DNA of 50,182 bases from Ardenticatenales bacterium. Lineage in GTDB: Bacteria; Chloroflexota; Anaerolineae; Promineifilales; Promineifilaceae. The stretch lies in NCBI GenBank assembly GCA_020634575.1, contig JACKBM010000052.1, positions 1 to 50,182 on the forward strand, read 5' to 3'. Positions 46,601-50,182 of the stretch are shown here, one piece after another. The first letter of the stretch is position 1. Each line of letters begins with the position of its first letter. The notes below the pieces were generated by a model. The model searched no databases, was not told the DNA's origin, and worked only from the letters and a program-made list of their open reading frames with translations. A program made the translations under genes and the position numbers.

Positions 46601-47370
46601 TCTGGCTGATCCACAATCTCCTGGATAATGTCGGAGAGGTCAGGTGATTGGTAGGTGGTGCCACGCTCACCCCATTGCGGAATGTCGTGCCAGTTAATGA
46701 TTGCTTCTGTGCGCGTCCGGCCGGTCAGCGGGTGTGAATTGTTGAAAGACTTGGCGCTTAGCGTCCGCTCACCATAAATATCGATGGAAGCGAAGCTGTC
46801 ACTGGGCCGGTCCGAGGTGAATTCAATGTAGGCGTTGGTGATGATGGCACCGGCCGGTATCCCCACATTGGGATAACGCAAACCGACAATTTGCGGACCA
46901 TAGCCAAAGAGAACGTCATCAGTCAATTGGATGACTGGTTCCACACGCCACACTGAGCCATCATCCGTTTGCTCCGCATCATCATCATGATTGCTGATAC
47001 GCACGTCAAGGGTAGCGTTGCTCAAATTGCTGGAGCGGATGGCCGTATCCGGGCTGATGTAGGCAACGGCGGGGCTGGAGGCCAGGCGGGCTAGCTGATC
47101 CCCACTCAGGGTCGCGGCAAAGCCATTAACGATGGGGAGATCGGCATTCACCGATCCACCCATAGCCTCCACCTGCGCCATCAGCGCAGCAGAGTCTCCG
47201 GTGGCCTGGACGATAGTGGCAAACTGAGCCGTTGGCTCAGCCTCTACCTCCGCAGCCAGGCCGGGGCTTATGCGTCCTGTATTTGCATTGTTGGCGGCCA
47301 CACTCTCCGTAGAGAACGAAAGAGTGAAAGACCAGAGGGCGATGAAAAGCGCAATGTAAGCCTTTTGCAT
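43681..47370 (-). CDS. Secreted subtilisin-like (S8) protease with C-terminal GGTYWA repeats
   Basis: A 1229-residue exoenzyme. A signal peptide (about 1-26) and an I9-like inhibitor region (about 35-110) are followed by two copies of a beta domain (about 120-295 and 303-480, both opening with DDAE and containing VGLRxxNxxIPxG). An F5/8-type C discoidin domain spans about 490-615, then a further beta region. The catalytic domain (about 795-1095) has D811 (AIVDSGVDG), H840 (HGHGTYMAG), N935 (AAGNTGPD) and S1027 (GTSAASA). The tail has nine exact GGTYWA repeats at 1139-1192 and aromatic-rich residues to the end. Accessory domains suggest binding to surface polymer. It is divergent from hrcA. 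Confidence 0.94.
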   Translation of the reverse strand: MQKAYIALFIALWSFTLSFSTESVAANNANTGRISPGLAAEVEAEPTAQFATIVQATGDSAALMAQVEAMGGSVNADLPIVNGFAATLSGDQLARLASSPAVAYISPDTAIRSSNLSNATLDVRISNHDDDAEQTDDGSVWRVEPVIQLTDDVLFGYGPQIVGLRYPNVGIPAGAIITNAYIEFTSDRPSDSFASIDIYGERTLSAKSFNNSHPLTGRTRTEAIINWHDIPQWGERGTTYQSPDLSDIIQEIVDQPDWNNERHLVFLMEGLGTRYFVSHDTNAGQSPLLHVEYDFVPEPPVENIAVQITNGNDDAEEASSNGSVTLSSPDLEISEDPQFLGGPETVGLRFNNLNIPQGTIVEEAYIEFETDERSYGFASSVIWGEASPNAVPFQTNAYSLSARPRTTQEVLWDDIPEWLNLDERHETPDIAAIIQEIVNQEEWAAGNSLALFLAGEGRRTAEAYNGEPGAAPILHIKLDLDSRDEGNNVILSAGKPVTASSVENESFQPANVVDGDAGTRWSSSYDDNEWIQIDLGGSYYVKKVVLNWETAFGSDYEIQLSNDAENWTTVHRVQHSNGRTDVISGLNNFGRYVRLQGRDRGTIWGYSLWEFSVYGTDVPDMSTIARDDFDTANYGDQQGNATWLTPWNELNDDGDSLNGQIRHTQDLGDNRLLLSGNGVGLERYIDTSDTSAFEVITFSFNYRRDGLGPEDCLRVDVFGDEGSFSTQCISGINSIQDDYTRMAVDLTNFRSSQMLVRFWLTSSSGAILIDDVQISNEYRAVASDDYLSVLGVTEVQMAGLDGSGVTVAIVDSGVDGAILGKEPIYSYSTYGNNHQDKHGHGTYMAGLVASQTTDSVAPGANIVSVKVLDNQGKGNVSNMLDGLNWILLNHQQFNIRVVNLSIMGPIDGPYWANPINVAVEQLWDAGIVVVVAAGNTGPDAGSVTTPGNDPFVITVGAYTDNYTPEDPADDFLATFSAAGPTESGFIKPDVIAPGAHLVMSLSDMVAYAASHPKLDLGNKFYQGSGTSAASAIVSGVVALMLEQNGGLTPNQVKYRLTATARPALAAEGTLAYSIYQQGAGRIWAPDAIYSDIQGEANGGMVIGTDYFGPVVYDEDRQGYHLVDQNRDPLPEGEDFFWDGGTYWAGGTYWAGGTYWAGGTYWAGGTYWAGGTYWAGGTYWAGGTYWAGGTYWAGSYFSNADYYWNANTYFASGHYWHGSSYWAGMMDGQP
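43796..43957 (-). repeat. Nine 18-bp tandem repeats coding GGTYWA
   Basis: Nine units of 18 bp lie in frame in the protease gene. Unit types alternate: units 1, 3, 5 and 7 carry AGTAGGTGCCGCCA while 2, 4, 6 and 8 carry AGTACGT(A/G)CCACC, so the true period is 36 bp. Unit 9 differs slightly (CCCAATACG). This shows expansion by duplication of a two-unit block. Confidence 0.93.
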
Positions 47371-47595
47371 AACGTTGTCTCGATGAATTGCGATTTGGTG
47401 TTAACCACTTAACAGTCCAATTGTTCATCACAATTCTTAAGATTCCCAAAAGAATCGATTGTTCTCTTAGGAAATTTGTACCAGTACTGCACAACGGTTT
47501 GGCAAAAAATTTCCTTCTATTGCGTGAGTATAGCAGGGTTTTCTAACGTGAATTCTAACGAGAAACCTTACGGGGGCGTCTAACATCATTCTTAT

Positions 47596-47624
47596 TTGAC
47601 CCCCTATGGACCCCATGATATGAT
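47596..47624 (+). promoter_or_regulatory. Sigma-A promoter of the hrcA-grpE-dnaK operon
   Basis: TTGACC (-35, 47596-47601) and TATGAT (-10, 47619-47624) are exactly 17 bases apart. Transcription should start near 47631, about ten bases before CIRCE, so HrcA bound there would block it. Confidence 0.85.
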
Positions 47625-47639
47625 CACGAAACGACCCTG

Positions 47640-47666
47640 TTAGCACTCAAAAGCCGAGAGTGCTAA
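47640..47666 (+). promoter_or_regulatory. CIRCE element
   Basis: TTAGCACTC-N9-GAGTGCTAA is a perfect match to the CIRCE inverted repeat bound by HrcA. It sits just downstream of the promoter for hrcA-grpE-dnaK. Confidence 0.98.
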
Positions 47667-47753
47667 GCGGTAGGCGCATCTTTTACCAATACATTCTCAA
47701 TGTGCAAGTTTACCGCAACTGACCATTTCTTTGCTAACTGCAAATAGTGATTT

Positions 47754-48827
47754 ATGGATTCGTTCAAGCCCTTAAGTGAGCGACAGCAATATATTCTGGG
47801 TCTGCTTGTCAGATCTTACATCGAGTCTGGCAGCCCGGTTGGTTCCAAGACATTGGTGGGCAACTATGATCTCGATCTGAGTTCGGCCACTGTGCGCAAC
47901 GAATTGGCGCAGCTTGATCAGCTTGGGTATCTGCAGCAGCTGCATACCTCGGCCGGGCGCGTGCCGACGGAACTTGGCTTCCGTTATTTCGTACAGCGGT
48001 TGTTGGGTGAATTTCAGCTGCCTACTGATGAGCGCCAGAAAATCAGCCATCAGTTTCATCAGGCAAGTACCGAACTGGAACAATGGCTGAGGCTTTCTGC
48101 CGCCGTGCTGGCTCATACCACCCAGGGCGCCAGCTTCATTACGGCGCCACGGCCACGGCTGAACCGGTACAAACATGTCCAGGTGATTTCCACCCAGGGC
48201 CGTCTGGTCTTGATGATCCTGGTCCTTTATGGCGGCCAGATCAAGCAGCAGATGCTCACGCTGGCTGAGCCGCTCGCGCAAATCAGGTTGAGCGCAGCGG
48301 CCGACCGGCTTAACCTGCTGTTTGAGGGGCGCAATATGGACGAGATTGTGGCCCGCCTGAGCCAGCTGGATGACCTGGAGAATGAGCTGGCCCGCCTCAT
48401 CAGTGATCTGATGCGTATGGCTGATGCCAAGCAGATCTCAGAGATCTATCGAGCGGGTCTGTCGAATTTGCTGGAAGATGAAGGGACCCGGCAGGCTGTT
48501 CGAGTATTAGAGGAACGTCCCAAGCTGGCTAATATTTTGAGCGAGCTGGGCGAAACCGAGTTTTCCAGCGTGCAGGTCGTCATCGGTGGCGAAGGGCGCT
48601 GGGAGGAATTACGAGATTGTAGCATCATCCTGTCACGCTACGGTGTGAGCGACGAACTGGTAGGTGAGTTGGCTGTGGTTGGCTCTATGCGGATGCCCTA
48701 TGGTCGCAATATCTCGGCCGTGCGCTATGTGGCAGACTTGATGAGTGGCTTTGTCAATGACTACTATGCCGAGGATCGGCTTGAGGCCGACGACTCTGCT
48801 GAAGATGGGGATTTCATAAGTGGATAA
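47754..48827 (+). CDS. hrcA: Heat-inducible transcription repressor HrcA
   Basis: A 357-residue repressor that binds CIRCE and shuts off chaperone genes. The N-terminal winged helix (SERQQYILGLLVRSYIESGSPVGSKTL, LSSATVRNELAQLDQLGYL) and the AGRVPTELGFRYFV hinge are diagnostic. The GAF-like middle and IILSRYGVSDELVGELAVVGSMRMPYGRNISAVRYVADLMS complete the family. Autoregulation through the CIRCE element 88 bases upstream is expected. No clear Shine-Dalgarno precedes ATG 47754. Confidence 0.97.
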   Translation: MDSFKPLSERQQYILGLLVRSYIESGSPVGSKTLVGNYDLDLSSATVRNELAQLDQLGYLQQLHTSAGRVPTELGFRYFVQRLLGEFQLPTDERQKISHQFHQASTELEQWLRLSAAVLAHTTQGASFITAPRPRLNRYKHVQVISTQGRLVLMILVLYGGQIKQQMLTLAEPLAQIRLSAAADRLNLLFEGRNMDEIVARLSQLDDLENELARLISDLMRMADAKQISEIYRAGLSNLLEDEGTRQAVRVLEERPKLANILSELGETEFSSVQVVIGGEGRWEELRDCSIILSRYGVSDELVGELAVVGSMRMPYGRNISAVRYVADLMSGFVNDYYAEDRLEADDSAEDGDFISG

Positions 48828-49374
48828 CGAAGAAACGACAAACAACGAATTTGAAGAGATGCCCGCGGCGACCGATGAGGCCGCTGAAGCTGTGGCCGAG
48901 GCAGAGCCGGCCGAGCTGACCATCGAAGAGCAGCTCGCTGAAGCTCGCGCCAAAGCAGATGAATATCTGGATGGTTGGAAACGAGCGCGGGCTGAATTTG
49001 ACAATGCCCGGAAGCGGTTACAGCGGGAGCGACAAGAAGCCCACGCCCGGGCAACCGGCGATGTGGTGGCCAAGATGCTGCCAGTCCTGGATGACCTGGA
49101 ACGGGCCCTGGCCAATGTCCCGGCCGAAGTTGCGGGCAATTCCTGGTATGAAGGGATGGAGCTGGTTCAGCGCAAGATGACTGGCATCCTGGAAGGGCTG
49201 CGCCTGGAACGTATTGCGGCAGTTGGTGAGCCGTTTGATCCAATGGTACACGAGGCCATCTCCCAAGAGGCATCTGCTGAGTTCGAAAGTGGCATTGTGA
49301 TGCGAGAATTACAGCCAGGTTACCGATTGGGGGATCGTGTGTTGCGGGCTGCTTTAGTGATTGTGGCAGCCTAG
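48820..49374 (+). CDS. grpE: Nucleotide exchange factor GrpE
   Basis: A 184-residue co-chaperone that releases ADP from DnaK. An acidic, disordered N-terminus is followed by a long helix (LAEARAKADEYLDGWKRARAEFDNARKRLQRE) and the beta domain with FDPMVHEAISQE and ELQPGYRLGDRVLRAALVIVA, the GrpE signature. It starts at GTG 48820, overlapping hrcA by eight bases in another frame, with GGGG about ten bases upstream, so translation is coupled. dnaK follows 146 bases later. Confidence 0.96.
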   Translation: MDNEETTNNEFEEMPAATDEAAEAVAEAEPAELTIEEQLAEARAKADEYLDGWKRARAEFDNARKRLQRERQEAHARATGDVVAKMLPVLDDLERALANVPAEVAGNSWYEGMELVQRKMTGILEGLRLERIAAVGEPFDPMVHEAISQEASAEFESGIVMRELQPGYRLGDRVLRAALVIVAA

Positions 49375-49520
49375 GTGAGGGACCGGCCGGAACCGTTTAC
49401 GCAAGCAAACGAAATGTTAACGTTCCTCGGCCATAATCAGGTCTGTTTGAAATACATAATCCGTGGACAGAAGCTGTCTGCGTATCTTTCGTAAAGAAGT
49501 TAGCTGGAGAAACGAAGAAC

Positions 49521-50182
49521 ATGGGCAAAATTATTGGCATCGATCTTGGTACAACCAATTCAGTTGCCGCGGTGATTGAAGGTGGTGAGCCGACTGTTAT
49601 CCCCTCTGCTGAAGGTGGTCGTCTGTTCCCGTCAATCGTGGCAGTCAATCCAAAATCTGGTGAGCGTCTGGTTGGCCAGGTGGCAAAGCGTCAGGCAGTT
49701 GTCAATCCCGAAAACACTATTTTTTCGGTCAAGCGGTTCATGGGCCGCAAATTTGATGATCCCGAAGTCGCACGGGCGGTCAAGTACGTACCCTACGAAG
49801 TTCGCAAAGCGAGCAACGGTGACGTCCGGGTTGTCATGAATGGTCGTGAATACAGTCCGCCGGAAGTGTCTGCGATGATCTTGCAAAAGATCAAGAGTGA
49901 CGCCGAAGCGTATCTGGGCGAGAAGGTGACCGAGGCGGTTATCACCGTGCCGGCCTATTTCAACGATAGCCAGCGCCAGGCCACCAAAGATGCCGGCAAG
50001 ATTGCAGGTCTGGATGTGCTGCGTATCGTCAATGAACCCACGGCCTCCTCGTTAGCCTACGGCCTGGGCAGTGATAAAGACGAAATTATTGCGGTCTATG
50101 ACCTGGGTGGTGGTACCTTTGATATCTCTATCCTCGAGGTTGGCGACGGCGTATTTGAAGTGAAGTCTACCAATGGTGACAC
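49521..50182 (+). CDS. dnaK: Chaperone protein DnaK (5' part, cut by window edge)
   Basis: The first 220 residues of the Hsp70 chaperone. [14 protein letters not shown] is the phosphate-1 loop, [14 protein letters not shown] the conserved early segment, [36 protein letters not shown] the connect-1 region, and [13 protein letters not shown] the phosphate-2 loop. ATG 49521 follows GGAGA. It is third in the CIRCE operon; an extra promoter in the 146-base gap could not be shown. The substrate-binding half lies outside the window. Confidence 0.98.
   Translation, partial: MGKIIGIDLGTTNSVAAVIEGGEPTVIPSAEGGRLFPSIVAVNPKSGERLVGQVAKRQAVVNPENTIFSVKRFMGRKFDDPEVARAVKYVPYEVRKASNGDVRVVMNGREYSPPEVSAMILQKIKSDAEAYLGEKVTEAVITVPAYFNDSQRQATKDAGKIAGLDVLRIVNEPTASSLAYGLGSDKDEIIAVYDLGGGTFDISILEVGDGVFEVKSTNGD

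Larger units (their letters stand above)
47371..47753. promoter_or_regulatory. AT-rich divergent control region between S8 protease and hrcA
   Basis: The 383 bases hold no gene. On the hrcA side are the heat-shock promoter and CIRCE. Near the protease start lies AATTGT-N5-ACAATT (47419-47435), and next to it GATTC-N6-GAATC (47441-47456), both possible operators for the minus-strand gene. No convincing promoter for the protease was found. The stretch is clearly richer in A and T than its neighbours. Confidence 0.6.

Overview
The window looks like a chromosomal segment of a GC-rich, filamentous-type Chloroflexota bacterium (Anaerolineae/Caldilineae/Ardenticatenia-like). This rests on recalled family resemblance, not on a search: many secreted beta-helix, lamin-tail and 'YLP' type proteins, a PknK-like kinase with ATPase and TPR domains, large multi-PAS kinases, a secD-secF pair, and a CIRCE-controlled hrcA-grpE-dnaK operon. 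No rRNA, tRNA or CRISPR array was seen.

Layout. 1-4403: tail of an unknown gene with a strong terminator, a metallophosphoesterase (minus), a monomeric isocitrate dehydrogenase (icd), and a DUF2268 metalloprotease behind a MerR-type palindrome. 4404-7655: a large secreted beta-helix protein, whose Shine-Dalgarno sits in a hairpin, and a small exported protein. 7656-12521: six minus-strand genes (PLP decarboxylase, DinB, GIY-YIG/DUF123, peptidoglycan amidase, TPR, tyrosine recombinase) bounded by two imperfect 38-bp direct repeats. 12630-19874: a lamin-tail secreted protein, then a minus-strand signalling cluster (seven-PAS histidine kinase, Rcp1-like response regulator, hybrid REC-PAS-kinase-REC). 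20095-23632: aldo/keto reductase, secreted glycoside hydrolase, GNAT acetyltransferase. 23709-28500: secD, secF, a lipoprotein and a medium-chain dehydrogenase.

28531-36062 is the most interesting stretch. It starts with two overlapping genes that together make one Cas4/RecB-like membrane nuclease. A 27-codon ORF with four consecutive His codons and a classical attenuator fold follows, then hisS, nadK, a TPR/B-box membrane protein, recN and an M1-type lipoprotein peptidase. 36225-50182: a CtpA-like S41 protease, two exopolysaccharide genes, the PknK-like kinase, a subtilisin-like exoprotease ending in nine GGTYWA repeats, and the heat-shock operon, with dnaK cut by the window edge.

How the parts fit: envelope and secretion functions dominate (SecDF, lipoproteins, amidase, proteases, polysaccharide priming and glycosyl transfer, repeat-rich exoproteins), together with elaborate signal transduction. 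Regulation readable from sequence includes CIRCE, a probable histidine attenuator, a probable MerR-type promoter and a Shine-Dalgarno-sequestering hairpin. At the whole-window scale the palindrome ACCGGCCGGT is greatly over-represented (17 copies counted by eye, plus about as many with only the inner CCGGCCGG), resembling the highly iterated palindromes of cyanobacteria.
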